A DNA stretch of 64,000 bases from assembly GCA_035626395.1 (NCBI GenBank), contig DASPNR010000042.1:474484-538483 (forward strand), written 5' to 3'. Origin of the DNA: Candidatus Limnocylindrales bacterium. GTDB taxonomy: Bacteria; Desulfobacterota; Binatia; UBA1149; CAITLU01. The notes under the pieces were generated by a model. That model was not told the DNA's origin. It saw only the letters and a list, made by a program, of their open reading frames with translations, and searched no databases. Positions 1-8,802 of the stretch are shown one piece after another. How positions within the stretch are numbered: the first letter of the stretch is position 1; each line of letters begins with the position of its first letter. The translations under genes were made by a program, and so were the position numbers.

Positions 1-223
1 CAAGGGCCACGATCACGTCGTTGCCGCGGGTCCCGCGGATCCGGTCCTTGCCCCAGGTGCCGATGCAGGGCCCGATCTTCCCGTTGACGCGGCAGCCCTC
101 GGTCGGAAGGACACCGAGGCAGTGCTCCGCGGCGACCGAAGGGGTCGCCGTCAGTAGAACAGCCATCGCGGTCGCGCGCGCGAGACGGGGCCGGAGCAAG
201 GGCCGGGCAAAGAAACGCTTCAT
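1..223 (-). CDS. Secreted protein with RTX-like repeat start, 3' end cut by window
   Basis: Reading leftward from an ATG at 223 gives a basic N-terminus, a hydrophobic Ala-rich stretch ending near TPSVAA (signal peptide), then a Cys-containing segment and IRGTRGNDVIVAL at the window edge. That last motif matches the start of hemolysin-type calcium-binding (RTX) nonapeptide repeats (GxxGNDxI). A strong ribosome site (GAGGGGG, six bases before the ATG) supports the start. The remainder lies outside the window, so function is unknown; a secreted calcium-binding protein is the likeliest reading. Confidence 0.55.
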   Translation of the reverse strand, partial: MKRFFARPLLRPRLARATAMAVLLTATPSVAAEHCLGVLPTEGCRVNGKIGPCIGTWGKDRIRGTRGNDVIVAL

Positions 224-480
224 GAAGATCCCCCTCATTGCAGGTGTGTGCGCCGACGGTCCGCGGGCGGCCGTGCCGGACGAACGGTCGCGATTCGTCG
301 GCGGCGCCGGATCGCGGCGAATCCGCGGGTTCTATGAGTGGCGCGGGGCCGATGCCAGCCGCGGTGGGCGAGAATGGCGTCGGGTGCGCACCGTCGACCG
401 AGAATGGGCTTTGGCGCTCACGCCGCCGGCATGAACGGGAATTGGGTAGCTGTCAGCGCCGGGCTAGAAGGAACCCGACC

Positions 481-867
481 ATGGCCTCCCTCATCCGTCA
501 TCCGTCCGGTTCGCGACGGTGGAGAGCTTGCACTCGGCGGTGTGCGCGCCGACACGTGTCGCGGCTCTGGATGTGTTGCGCGGGGTTGTCGCTTCTCATC
601 GGCTGTGGCGCCAAGCAGGCCGCGATCGAAACAGAGGCCCCGGCAGGCAAGCCGCCGCAGGTCCGGCCGGCCGCCGACAAATGTGGACCCGTACTGGACC
701 TGCAGAAGTGGAAGATCCAGTGCGAGAACGACAACCTTGCCATGATGTGCCGGACGTCGGATCCAAACGATCGGCGCTGCGCATGCAAGCAATCGGGCAA
801 GTACCGCTGGACATACGGTGTCTACTGCAAGAAAGCACTGCCGTGCGGTCGGCGCGCCTGCCGGTAG
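481..867 (+). CDS. Small cysteine-rich lipoprotein (hypothetical)
   Basis: Encodes 128 residues. An Arg-rich N-terminus precedes a hydrophobic stretch ending in L-I-G-C (Cys about 42), a good lipobox, so the mature protein is predicted to be a lipid-anchored periplasmic or outer-membrane protein. The mature part has eight further cysteines, enough for four disulfides, but no family I recognise. The ATG at 481 has AGAAGGAA just upstream; a longer open frame from 238 lacks a comparable ribosome site and would bury the signal sequence. It stands alone, 235 bases before the chemosensory operon. Confidence 0.6.
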   Translation: MASLIRHPSGSRRWRACTRRCARRHVSRLWMCCAGLSLLIGCGAKQAAIETEAPAGKPPQVRPAADKCGPVLDLQKWKIQCENDNLAMMCRTSDPNDRRCACKQSGKYRWTYGVYCKKALPCGRRACR

Positions 868-1102
868 TGGTGGCGGTCGAGCATTGCATGTCGGGAAGCG
901 GTATCGAGCCCTCACGCACGCGCTGACGGCTTCGCCACCGCGACGGGCGGTGATGCGCATTACCTGACAACGGCCAAAAAATTACGCCTCGCGGGCACCG
1001 GCAGAGGCGTGAGCGCGCGCTCGATTGCGCCCTGCGCCTCTATACGTGGCTCGAGCTTGCGTCTATCATCGGCCACACGTCGCCTTGCAGCGGTGGATTT
1101 CG

Positions 1103-1567
1103 ATGAACGCGACGGTGCAGATTCTCGTCTTTCGCGCAGCCGGCCGAACTTTCGGCATTCCCTTGTCGCAGGCCGAACGCGTCATCCCCTGCGTATCATG
1201 CACGCCGCTGCCGAATGCGCCCGAGATCGTCCTCGGCGTGATCGATCTTCATGGCCTCATCGTGCCCGTGTTCGACGTGGGCACACGCTGCGGGCTTCCC
1301 TCGCGCGACCTGCGTCTCGAAGACCAGTTCGTCATCGCGCATGATGGCCATCGCACCGTCGCCTTGCTGGTCGACTGCGCCGTCGGTGTGGTGGACCGCG
1401 CCATCATGCCGGCCCACCTCATCCTGCCGTATCTGGACGGCGTCGCGGGCGTGACGCGGTTCGAGGATGGCCTCATCCTCATTCACGATCTCGAGCGCTT
1501 CCTGTCGGCCGAAGAGGACGCGGCGCTGACCGATGCGCTCGCACACGAGCAGGCGCGTGACAGCTAG
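1103..1567 (+). CDS. cheW: CheW-type adaptor protein 1 of chemosensory cluster
   Basis: A 154-residue single CheW domain: VFRAAGRTFGIPLSQAERV at the start, the conserved GVIDLHGLIVPVFD core and a C-terminal IHDLERF strand. CheW links chemoreceptors to the CheA kinase. The ATG at 1103 begins exactly at the domain; upstream in-frame codons give no domain sequence. It is the first gene of a seven-gene operon and overlaps the following cheR by 11 bases. In Wsp-type clusters an equivalent gene (WspB) also sits next to a CheR-TPR gene. Function is family-based; no input signal can be deduced. Confidence 0.9.
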   Translation: MNATVQILVFRAAGRTFGIPLSQAERVIPCVSCTPLPNAPEIVLGVIDLHGLIVPVFDVGTRCGLPSRDLRLEDQFVIAHDGHRTVALLVDCAVGVVDRAIMPAHLILPYLDGVAGVTRFEDGLILIHDLERFLSAEEDAALTDALAHEQARDS

Positions 1568-3044
1568 CCTTTCCGATTCGCTGCTTGCCGACCTCGGCGA
1601 GCTCGTTGCGCAAACGATGGGCCTTCACTTCCCGCGCCCTCGATGGCCCGACCTGCAGCGCGGGCTCGTCGCAGCGAGCGAGTCTCTCGGAATCGGCGAT
1701 GCCGCTTCTTTTGCGCGCAAGCTGCTGTCGGCGCCTCTCTCCATTCGCGAGGCCCAGGCCCTTGCGGACGCGCTGACGGTCGGGGAGACATACTTCTTTC
1801 GCGAGCCGTCGGCGCTGGACGCGCTTTCGCGCGACATCATTCCTCGCTTGCGCGACGCACGCGGAGCCGGCCGGCCGCGACTGCGTCTATGGAGCGCCGG
1901 CTGCTGTACGGGCGAGGAGCCGTACTCGATCGCGATCACGCTTCACCGAACGCTCCCGGACTACTCGAGCTGGGACATCGACATCGTCGCCACCGACCTC
2001 AACTCGCGCTTCCTCGACAGCGCGCGTGCCGGACTGTTCCGGGACTGGTCGTTCCGCGGGTCGCCGGATTGGCTCAAAGCCGGCTATTTTCGCCGCACCG
2101 CCGCCGGCCAGTTCGAGATCCTGCCGGAGATCCGGCGCATGGTCCGATTCGTCCATGGCAACCTCGCGGCCGATGCGGCTCCGTCGATGCAGTCCGACGG
2201 CGGCGGCATGGACGTCATCTTCTGTCGCAACGTGCTGATGTACTTCGAGCCTTCGCAGGCTCGCAAGGCGGTCGGCAACCTCTATCGCGCCCAGGCCGAT
2301 GGCGGATGGCTCATCACCAGCGCAAGCGAGCTGCCGCTCGTATCCGCGGCGCCCTACGCCGCCGTCCGTTCTTCGGACCTGATGCTGCACCGTAAGGAGA
2401 CGGGCGGCGATGCGCTGAGCCGTGCCCCCGTGGCATCCCCGCCGCCCGCCGCGCGGGCGCCGCAGCCGCAGCGCGCGGCCGGCGCAGCCTCGCGACGGGT
2501 GTCGGCATCGCTCGCGCACATGCCACGCGTCCGGCACGAGCCGCTGGATGCAGGCGCACGCGCGGCGGCGCTGTGCGCGCAGGGTCGCCACTTCGAAGCT
2601 GCCGGCGTCCTGGAATCGGCGCTGGCGACGCGGCCCCACGACGCGGCTCTGCTGGCTCTGCTCGCGCGTTGCCGCGCCGACCAGCGCCAGCTCGAGCCGG
2701 CCCTGGCCTCGTGCGACCGCTGGCTCGCCGCCGACAGGCTCAATCCAGCGGCGCATCTTCTGCGCGCGGCCGTGCTGCACGACCACGGTCGGCTCGACGA
2801 AGCCGCGCAGTGCTCGAGAAGAGCGCTGTATCTGGATCCGGGGCTGGTCATCGCTCAGGTTCTGCTCGCGAACATTGCGCGCAGCCGCGGTCGCGAGCGC
2901 GAGGCGAGGAGGCATTTCGCGCGCGCGCTGCACCTGCTGCAGGCCTGCAGCGCCGATGATGTCGTTCCCGAGTCTGGCGGGATGACGGCGGCCAGCCTCG
3001 TCGAAATCCTCTCGGCCATCCTCGCCCAGGAGCGAGCGGCATGA
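1557..3044 (+). CDS. cheR: CheR methyltransferase with C-terminal TPR repeats (WspC-like)
   Basis: N-terminal CheR helical domain, then the SAM-dependent methyltransferase domain with motif WSAGCCTGEEPYSIAI and the downstream DVIFCRNVLMYF block, followed by a Pro/Ala linker and TPR-like helices to the C-terminus. CheR methylates glutamates of chemoreceptors using SAM. A TPR tail is typical of WspC and other non-flagellar systems, where it docks partners. I prefer the GTG at 1557 (495 residues), overlapping the upstream cheW stop by 11 bases; an ATG at 1533 would overlap more. Its own stop overlaps the next gene (ATGA), implying translational coupling. Confidence 0.9.
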   Translation: MTASLSDSLLADLGELVAQTMGLHFPRPRWPDLQRGLVAASESLGIGDAASFARKLLSAPLSIREAQALADALTVGETYFFREPSALDALSRDIIPRLRDARGAGRPRLRLWSAGCCTGEEPYSIAITLHRTLPDYSSWDIDIVATDLNSRFLDSARAGLFRDWSFRGSPDWLKAGYFRRTAAGQFEILPEIRRMVRFVHGNLAADAAPSMQSDGGGMDVIFCRNVLMYFEPSQARKAVGNLYRAQADGGWLITSASELPLVSAAPYAAVRSSDLMLHRKETGGDALSRAPVASPPPAARAPQPQRAAGAASRRVSASLAHMPRVRHEPLDAGARAAALCAQGRHFEAAGVLESALATRPHDAALLALLARCRADQRQLEPALASCDRWLAADRLNPAAHLLRAAVLHDHGRLDEAAQCSRRALYLDPGLVIAQVLLANIARSRGREREARRHFARALHLLQACSADDVVPESGGMTAASLVEILSAILAQERAA

Positions 3045-3607
3045 GCGAGCGGTCCAGCGCTTCCACCGAACGGTCCGGTGCCACAGCCGGTGTCGCACAC
3101 GTTCAGGAGGTTCTGGAGGCGCGCGCCCGCATCCTGGCCCGGCCGCCGCAGCCGCAGACCGCTCAGGCCGAGGGCCTGCGGGTCCTGGAGTTCCGGCTGG
3201 GCCCCGACCGCTACGCGATCGAGCAGCGCTACGTGCGGGAAGTGCAGGCGCTGAGCGACCTCACTCCGCTGCCGTCGGTTCCGAGCTTCGTGCGCGGCAT
3301 CGTCAACGTTCGAGGCCAGATTCTGGCCGTCATCGATCTGTTCGAGCTTCTCGAGCTTCCCCGGAGTGCCGGCACCGACGAGCGGATGCTGGCGATCGTT
3401 CAGTGGAACGATGTGGAATTCTGCATTCTTGCCGACGCGATCGTCGGCGTCGGTTCGGTGACGAGGGCCACCGTACAGCCTTCCCTCCCGAGCCTGTCCG
3501 GTGCCGCGGCGAAATACCTGGTGGGCGTCACCGTCGAGCACGTTGCGATCCTGGATATAGGCAGGATTGCAGCGGATCCCGGCTTCCTCGTACAGGACGA
3601 GGGGTAG
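3041..3607 (+). CDS. cheW: CheW-type adaptor protein 2 (WspD-like)
   Basis: 188 residues: about 45 residues of low-complexity N-terminus, then a CheW domain (EFRLGPDRYAIEQRYV, GIVNVRGQILAVIDLFELL). Starts in an ATGA overlap with the cheR stop. Two CheW proteins flanking a CheR-TPR gene is the WspB-WspC-WspD arrangement, so it is likely a second coupling protein for the receptor-kinase array encoded here. The N-terminal extension is not part of the recognised fold and may be disordered. Confidence 0.88.
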   Translation: MSERSSASTERSGATAGVAHVQEVLEARARILARPPQPQTAQAEGLRVLEFRLGPDRYAIEQRYVREVQALSDLTPLPSVPSFVRGIVNVRGQILAVIDLFELLELPRSAGTDERMLAIVQWNDVEFCILADAIVGVGSVTRATVQPSLPSLSGAAAKYLVGVTVEHVAILDIGRIAADPGFLVQDEG

Positions 3608-3638
3608 ACGCTCGGACCCGCGAAGAAGGAATGGCGAC

Positions 3639-5390
3639 ATGACATGGTTTCTCGATCTCCGGACCAGCACCAAGCTGCTGACGGCCTTCGGCGTTCTGCT
3701 CCTCCTGCTGCTGGCGGTGGCGGCACTGGGCTATCGCACCATCAGCGCGATCCGCGATTCGCAGCGAGCGCTTGTCGAGCGCGACCACGTCCTGGTCGAG
3801 AACCTGCTCGACCTTCGCGTGGTCCAGAACGCCCAGCGCTGGCGCATCCTCGAGATGTCGTTGCTCAGCGACCAGGCCGCACAAAGGGCCCTCGCCGAGG
3901 AGATCGAAGCCGGAAGCAGACAGACCGACGAGGAGCTGCGGAAACTGACCGAGCTGCTGAGGGAGGACGCGCTCTTCGCCCAGCCGCTCGAAGAGCTCAA
4001 GACACACGTCGTGGCCAATCGCCAGAAGCGCAGCGAGCAGATCAGCAAGCTCCTGACCGGCAGGATCGACGAAGCGCGGGCGGCAGCGCTGACCGAAGGA
4101 CAGGAGATCTTCCAGAGGATCCGCCAGCTCGCGGGCACGATGGCCACGAGCGCCAAGAAGCGCATCGAGGAGAACGTGGCCGGCTCCAACCAGCGAGCGG
4201 CGAGCGCGACGAGGCTGTTCATCATGCTCGCAGCGACCGCTCTTCTGGCGGCCGCCGCCATGACGGCGGCGATGAACCGGGCGATCGCCGAACCCTTGCG
4301 CGAAATGACCACGCGGGCGGAGCGCATCGCCACCGGCGACGTCTCGGTCAGCGTACCAGCCCGCGCGCGTGCGGACGAGGTCGGAGAGCTGACCCTGTCG
4401 TTCTCGCGCATGACGCAGTCGCTGCGCTCGATGGCGGAGGTCGCCGGCAGGATCGCCGACGGAGACCTGCGCGTGAAGGTCGCGCCGCAGTCCGACAAGG
4501 ACGTGCTCGGAAAGGCCTTCGCGGCGATGGTCGCCAACCTCCAGCGGCTGATCGCCCAGACCGCCGAGGGCATCAACGTTCTCAGCACGTCGGCCAACGA
4601 GATCTCCACCTCGACGGCCCAGTTCGCATCGACGGCGTCCGAGACCGCGGTGGCGGTGGCCCAGACCACGACGACCGTGGAGGAGGTTCGGCAGACCGCG
4701 CACGTGGCCAGCCAGAAATCCAAGCTGGTCTCGCAGAGTGCTCAGCAGGTCGCGCAGACGACGCAGGCCGGCAAGAAGGCCACCGAGGAGACCGTCGAGG
4801 CGATGGCGCACATCCGCACGCAGGTCGAATCGATAGGCGACAGCATGATGCGGCTGAGCGAGCAGTCGCAGGCCATCGGCCAGATCATCGCCACCGTCGA
4901 GGACCTGGCTGCGCAGTCGAGCATCCTGGCAGTCAACGCGTCGATCGAAGCGGCCCGAGCGGGCGACCATGGCCGGGGTTTCACGGTCGTCGCGCAAGAG
5001 GTCCGCAGCCTGGCCGAGCAGTCCAAGCAGGCGACCAACCAGGTCCGGTCGATTCTCGACGACATCCGCAGGGCGACCAGCGCCGCGGTGATGGCGACCG
5101 AGCAGGGCAGCAAGGCGGTGGAGGCCGGCATGAAGCAGTCTCGCGAAGCGGGACAGGCAATTCATTCGCTGGCCACCAGCGTGGACGAAGCCGCTCGCGC
5201 AGCTACGCAGATCGCCGCCTCCAGCCAGGAGCAGCTGGTGGGCATGGATCAGGTGGCCACCGCCATCGAGAGCATCAAGCAGGCCAGCGCGCAGAACGCC
5301 GAAAGCGCGCGGCAGCTCGAAAGCGCGGCTCTGGATCTGAAGCAGCTCGGCCAGGCCCTCAAGCAGGCCATCGAGGCATACAAGGTCTGA
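3639..5390 (+). CDS. Methyl-accepting chemotaxis protein (membrane receptor, WspA-like position)
   Basis: 583-residue chemoreceptor: TM1 (about residues 11-33), a periplasmic helical sensor of about 150 residues resembling four-helix-bundle MCP sensors, TM2 near residues 190-215, a HAMP domain, then the long cytoplasmic coiled-coil hairpin whose tip carries ILAVNASIEAARAG and DHGRGFTVVAQEVR. The start MTWFLDL has AAGGA eight bases upstream; the open frame begins earlier without a ribosome site. Sits between cheW2 and cheA, so it is the dedicated receptor of this cluster. The ligand cannot be read from sequence. Confidence 0.92.
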   Translation: MTWFLDLRTSTKLLTAFGVLLLLLLAVAALGYRTISAIRDSQRALVERDHVLVENLLDLRVVQNAQRWRILEMSLLSDQAAQRALAEEIEAGSRQTDEELRKLTELLREDALFAQPLEELKTHVVANRQKRSEQISKLLTGRIDEARAAALTEGQEIFQRIRQLAGTMATSAKKRIEENVAGSNQRAASATRLFIMLAATALLAAAAMTAAMNRAIAEPLREMTTRAERIATGDVSVSVPARARADEVGELTLSFSRMTQSLRSMAEVAGRIADGDLRVKVAPQSDKDVLGKAFAAMVANLQRLIAQTAEGINVLSTSANEISTSTAQFASTASETAVAVAQTTTTVEEVRQTAHVASQKSKLVSQSAQQVAQTTQAGKKATEETVEAMAHIRTQVESIGDSMMRLSEQSQAIGQIIATVEDLAAQSSILAVNASIEAARAGDHGRGFTVVAQEVRSLAEQSKQATNQVRSILDDIRRATSAAVMATEQGSKAVEAGMKQSREAGQAIHSLATSVDEAARAATQIAASSQEQLVGMDQVATAIESIKQASAQNAESARQLESAALDLKQLGQALKQAIEAYKV

Positions 5391-5423
5391 CGCGGAGCCG
5401 GCAGCGTCCGCATCGAAGAAGCC

Positions 5424-7715
5424 ATGGCAAGGAAGGATGAAGAGTTTCTCGACCGCTTGCGCGCCACGTTCCTGGAGGAGGCGCAGGACCACCTTCAGAG
5501 GATGGCGGACCTGCTCCTGCAGCTCGAGAAGGCTCCGGCGTCGGCCACGCCGCCGGCAATCGTCGAGAACCTCTACCGGGAAGCGCACAGTTTCAAAGGA
5601 GCTGCGCGCGCGGTCGATTTCGTGCAGGTCGAATCCATCTGCCAGGCGCTCGAGAGTGTCCTGGCGGCGTGGCGGCGCCACGCTCCTCGTCCGTCACGCG
5701 AAGCGTTCGACCTTCTTCATCAGGCCATCGATGCGATTCGCGCGTCTCTTGCCGCACCCGCCTCGGCAGGCACGGCCGCTCGCGACTCGCAGGATTCGCT
5801 GATCCAGCGCCTCGCCTACCTGCAGTCGCAGTCGGCCGGTGATGACGGTCCGACCGCTGCGGCCGGCGTCGCATCGACGCCCGCAACCGCGGTGCCTCGA
5901 GCTGCGCCCGCCGCCGTACCGCAAGCGGCGGCGGCAGCCGAAACGGTGCGAATCGCCGCCGCGCGTCTCGAAGAGCGGCTGCTCGAGGCGGAGGACATGC
6001 TCGTGGTGAAGGCGGCCGTCAGTGAGCGTGCAATCGAGCTTCGCGAGCTCGTTGCGCTGCTCGAGCCGTGGCGCGCCGAGTCGGCGAAGGCCGCAGCCGA
6101 CGCATCCCGGCGCGCCCGCTCGCGGCAGGCGCGCGAGCGGGGCCAGGACGGCGGATCGCGGCCGGCAGCTGCGCCCGATCTCGACGACTTCCTCGCTCGC
6201 AACTCCCGCCACCTGCATTCGCTGCATGCGAGACTGAGCGCGCTGACGTCGAGAGCCGAAAATGACCGCCGAAGCGTCGGCAGGCGCATCGACGACCTTC
6301 TCGAGGCTTCCAAGAAGCTCGTGATGCTGCCGTTCTCCACTCTGGCGGTGATGTTTCCGAAGCTGGTACGTGACCTCTGCCGCGAGCAGGGAAAGCAGGC
6401 CGAGCTGACCGTCCAGGGAGGAGACGTCGAGCTGGACAAGCGCATCATGGAAGAGCTCAAGGACGGATTGATCCATGCGTTGCGCAATTGCGTGGCGCAT
6501 GGCGTGGAGGAGCCTCAGGTACGACTGCGCAACAACAAGCCTGCCTGCGCCAGCATAACCGTGACCGTCTCGCCGGTGGAGGCGAACAAGGTGGAGATCG
6601 TCGTCGCCGACGACGGCGGCGGCGTGGACCGAGCGCGCCTGAAGCAGGTGGCGGTCAGCCGCGGCATCCTGTCCGAAGCCGACGCTCGCTCCATGAGCGA
6701 CGACGACGCGCTCGAGCTCGCTTTTCATTCGCACATTTCCACCAGCCCGATGGTGACCTCGCTGGCCGGCCGCGGCGTCGGCATGGCCATCGTTCGCGAA
6801 AAGACCGAGAAGCTCGGCGGCCGCGTCGCCATCGAAAGCCGGCCCGGCGCGGGCACCACGCTTCGGCTGGTGCTCCCGGTCAGCCTGACCAGCTCACGCG
6901 GGATCCTGGTGACGGCGGGCGGGCGCACGTTCGTCGTGCCGACGCTGCACGTCGAGTCCGTTCTGCTGGCCAGGCCGGCCGACGTGCGCAGCGTCGAGAA
7001 CCGAGCCACGCTGTCCGTGCACGGGCGCGTCGTGTCCATGGTCACGCTGCAGGCCGTCCTGGGTCTGGAGCGCCCGCAAGCCGACGATCCGTCGGCGGCC
7101 ATTCCGGTCCTGGTGCTGCGCGTCGGCGAGGATCGGCTGGCGCTGGCTGTCGACGAGCTGCTGCGCGAGGAGGAAGTGCTCGTCAAGGCACTGCGCAAGC
7201 CGCTGGCGCGCGTTCGCAACATCGCCGGCGCTACCGTTCTCGGCTACGGCAAAGTCGTTCCCATCCTCAACGTCGGCGATCTGATCCGATCCGCGCGCAC
7301 GCACGGCATGGCGGCCGAGCGCCGGCCGGCCGGCGCGGCCGCACCACGACCGGCGGCGAGGATTCTCGTCGTGGAAGATTCGGTCACCTCGCGCGTGCTC
7401 CTCAAGGGCATCCTGGAGTCGGCAGGCTATCAGGTGGCGACTACGGTCGACGGCGTCGAAGGCTACATGGCGCTGCGCGAGGAGCATTTCGACCTGGTGG
7501 TTTCGGACGTCGAGATGCCGCGAATGGACGGCTTTGATCTCACCGCCAGGATCCGCGCCGATGCGCGACTGGCCGATGTGCCGGTCGTCCTCGTCACTGC
7601 TCTCGAGTCACGCGCGGAACGCGAGCGCGGGCTGGATGCGGGCGCCAACGCCTACATCGTCAAGAGCAGCTTCGACCAGAGCCATCTGCTGGAAGTGGTG
7701 GAACGGCTGCTGTGA
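5424..7715 (+). CDS. cheA: Hybrid CheA histidine kinase with C-terminal receiver (WspE-like)
   Basis: 763 residues. HPt domain with phospho-accepting His55 (EAHSFKGAAR), a long Ala/Pro linker in place of a clear P2 domain, dimerisation and ATPase core (N box near HALRNCVAHGVE, G boxes VADDGGGVD and GRGVGMAIV), a CheW-like regulatory domain, and a receiver domain with phospho-acceptor Asp695 (VVSDVEMPRMDG). Autophosphorylates and should pass phosphate to its own receiver, to CheB and to the REC-kinase encoded downstream. CheA-REC fusions are typical of Wsp, Frz and Pil-type non-flagellar systems. Confidence 0.93.
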   Translation: MARKDEEFLDRLRATFLEEAQDHLQRMADLLLQLEKAPASATPPAIVENLYREAHSFKGAARAVDFVQVESICQALESVLAAWRRHAPRPSREAFDLLHQAIDAIRASLAAPASAGTAARDSQDSLIQRLAYLQSQSAGDDGPTAAAGVASTPATAVPRAAPAAVPQAAAAAETVRIAAARLEERLLEAEDMLVVKAAVSERAIELRELVALLEPWRAESAKAAADASRRARSRQARERGQDGGSRPAAAPDLDDFLARNSRHLHSLHARLSALTSRAENDRRSVGRRIDDLLEASKKLVMLPFSTLAVMFPKLVRDLCREQGKQAELTVQGGDVELDKRIMEELKDGLIHALRNCVAHGVEEPQVRLRNNKPACASITVTVSPVEANKVEIVVADDGGGVDRARLKQVAVSRGILSEADARSMSDDDALELAFHSHISTSPMVTSLAGRGVGMAIVREKTEKLGGRVAIESRPGAGTTLRLVLPVSLTSSRGILVTAGGRTFVVPTLHVESVLLARPADVRSVENRATLSVHGRVVSMVTLQAVLGLERPQADDPSAAIPVLVLRVGEDRLALAVDELLREEEVLVKALRKPLARVRNIAGATVLGYGKVVPILNVGDLIRSARTHGMAAERRPAGAAAPRPAARILVVEDSVTSRVLLKGILESAGYQVATTVDGVEGYMALREEHFDLVVSDVEMPRMDGFDLTARIRADARLADVPVVLVTALESRAERERGLDAGANAYIVKSSFDQSHLLEVVERLL

Positions 7716-7728
7716 GGAAGCGCAGGCA

Positions 7729-8802
7729 GTGAGCGCCGCACGCGTCAAGGTCCTGGTCGTGGAGGATTCGCTGGTGGTGCGGCGGCTGCTCGTGCATCTG
7801 CTCGACTCGGATCCGGAAATCCAGGTCATCGGTACTGCCGCCACCGGGCGCGAAGCGCTCGAGTTCTTGAACCACGCCTCGCCCGACGTGGTTCTCATGG
7901 ACGTGGAGATGCCCGACATGGGCGGCTTCGAGGCCACCCGTCGCATCATGGAATGGAAGCCGCTGCCGATCGTCATCTGCAGCGGCAGCGGAGATCCGCG
8001 TGAAGCGTCGACGACGTTTCGGCTGATGGAAGCCGGCGCCGTCGCATTCGTGGAGAAGCCGCCGGGCACCCAGCACCGCGATTTCGAATCGATGGTCGCG
8101 CACCTGTTGCAGACGGTGAAGCTCATGTCGGAGGTCAAGGTCGTGCGACGCTGGCCGAGACCGGCGACGCCCGCTCCCGTGGCACGGGCGACTCGGCGCG
8201 CGAAAAGCGCCAACGTGGCGCTGATCGGGATCGGCGCGTCCACCGGCGGGCCGGTGGTGCTGCAGACGATCCTGAGCATGCTTCCCAAAGACTTCGCCGT
8301 TCCCATCCTCGTCGTGCAGCACATTGCCGCCGGCTTCGTGCGAGGGCTCGCCGACTGGCTCAACGAAACCACCGGCGTCAAAGTGCACGTCGCCGCCCAT
8401 GGCACCGAGCCTGTGCCCGGGCACGTGTATCTGGCGCCGGACGACTACCACATGACCGTCGACTCGCCGATCCGGATCGTGCTTCAGAAGGGAAGCACGG
8501 ACCGAGGACCACGACCTTCCGTCGCGTGCCTGTTCGAGTCACTGGCGCGAACGTGCGGCAGCAAGGCCGTCGGCGTGCTGTTGTCGGGCATGGGCAAGGA
8601 TGGCGCGAGGGAGCTCAAGCAGATGAAGGACCGAGGTGCGATGACCATCGTGCAGGACCGTGAATCGTCGGTCGTGCACGGAATGCCGGGAGAGGCCATC
8701 CAGCTCGGCGCAGCAGTGCGCGTGCTGCCGGCGGAACAGGTGGCCGACGCGCTGGTGTCGCACGTCAACGGGCAGACGCCGAGCGAAGGAGGGGGACGAT
8801 GA
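7729..8802 (+). CDS. cheB: CheB protein-glutamate methylesterase / response regulator (WspF-like)
   Basis: 357 residues. Receiver domain with acceptor Asp58 (VVLMDVEMP) and CheB catalytic domain with Ser171 (GIGASTGGP), His198 (VVQHIAAG) and Asp291 (SGMGKDGA), the complete triad. Removes methyl groups placed by CheR on the receptor, giving adaptation. I chose the GTG at 7729 because GAGGAAG lies about nine bases upstream and the receiver domain begins right after; the open frame extends into cheA without domain sequence. Overlaps the next gene by ATGA. Confidence 0.92.
   Translation: MSAARVKVLVVEDSLVVRRLLVHLLDSDPEIQVIGTAATGREALEFLNHASPDVVLMDVEMPDMGGFEATRRIMEWKPLPIVICSGSGDPREASTTFRLMEAGAVAFVEKPPGTQHRDFESMVAHLLQTVKLMSEVKVVRRWPRPATPAPVARATRRAKSANVALIGIGASTGGPVVLQTILSMLPKDFAVPILVVQHIAAGFVRGLADWLNETTGVKVHVAAHGTEPVPGHVYLAPDDYHMTVDSPIRIVLQKGSTDRGPRPSVACLFESLARTCGSKAVGVLLSGMGKDGARELKQMKDRGAMTIVQDRESSVVHGMPGEAIQLGAAVRVLPAEQVADALVSHVNGQTPSEGGGR

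Noticed and set aside
984..1010. ACGCCTC/GAGGCGT inverted repeat before the chemosensory operon
   Set aside because: Seven pairs with a 13-base loop and no T-run or recognised operator; within what GC-rich DNA gives by chance.
3528..5681. Long minus-strand open frame opposite the MCP gene
   Set aside because: No signal or domain content; the + strand clearly encodes a chemoreceptor with HAMP and signalling tip.
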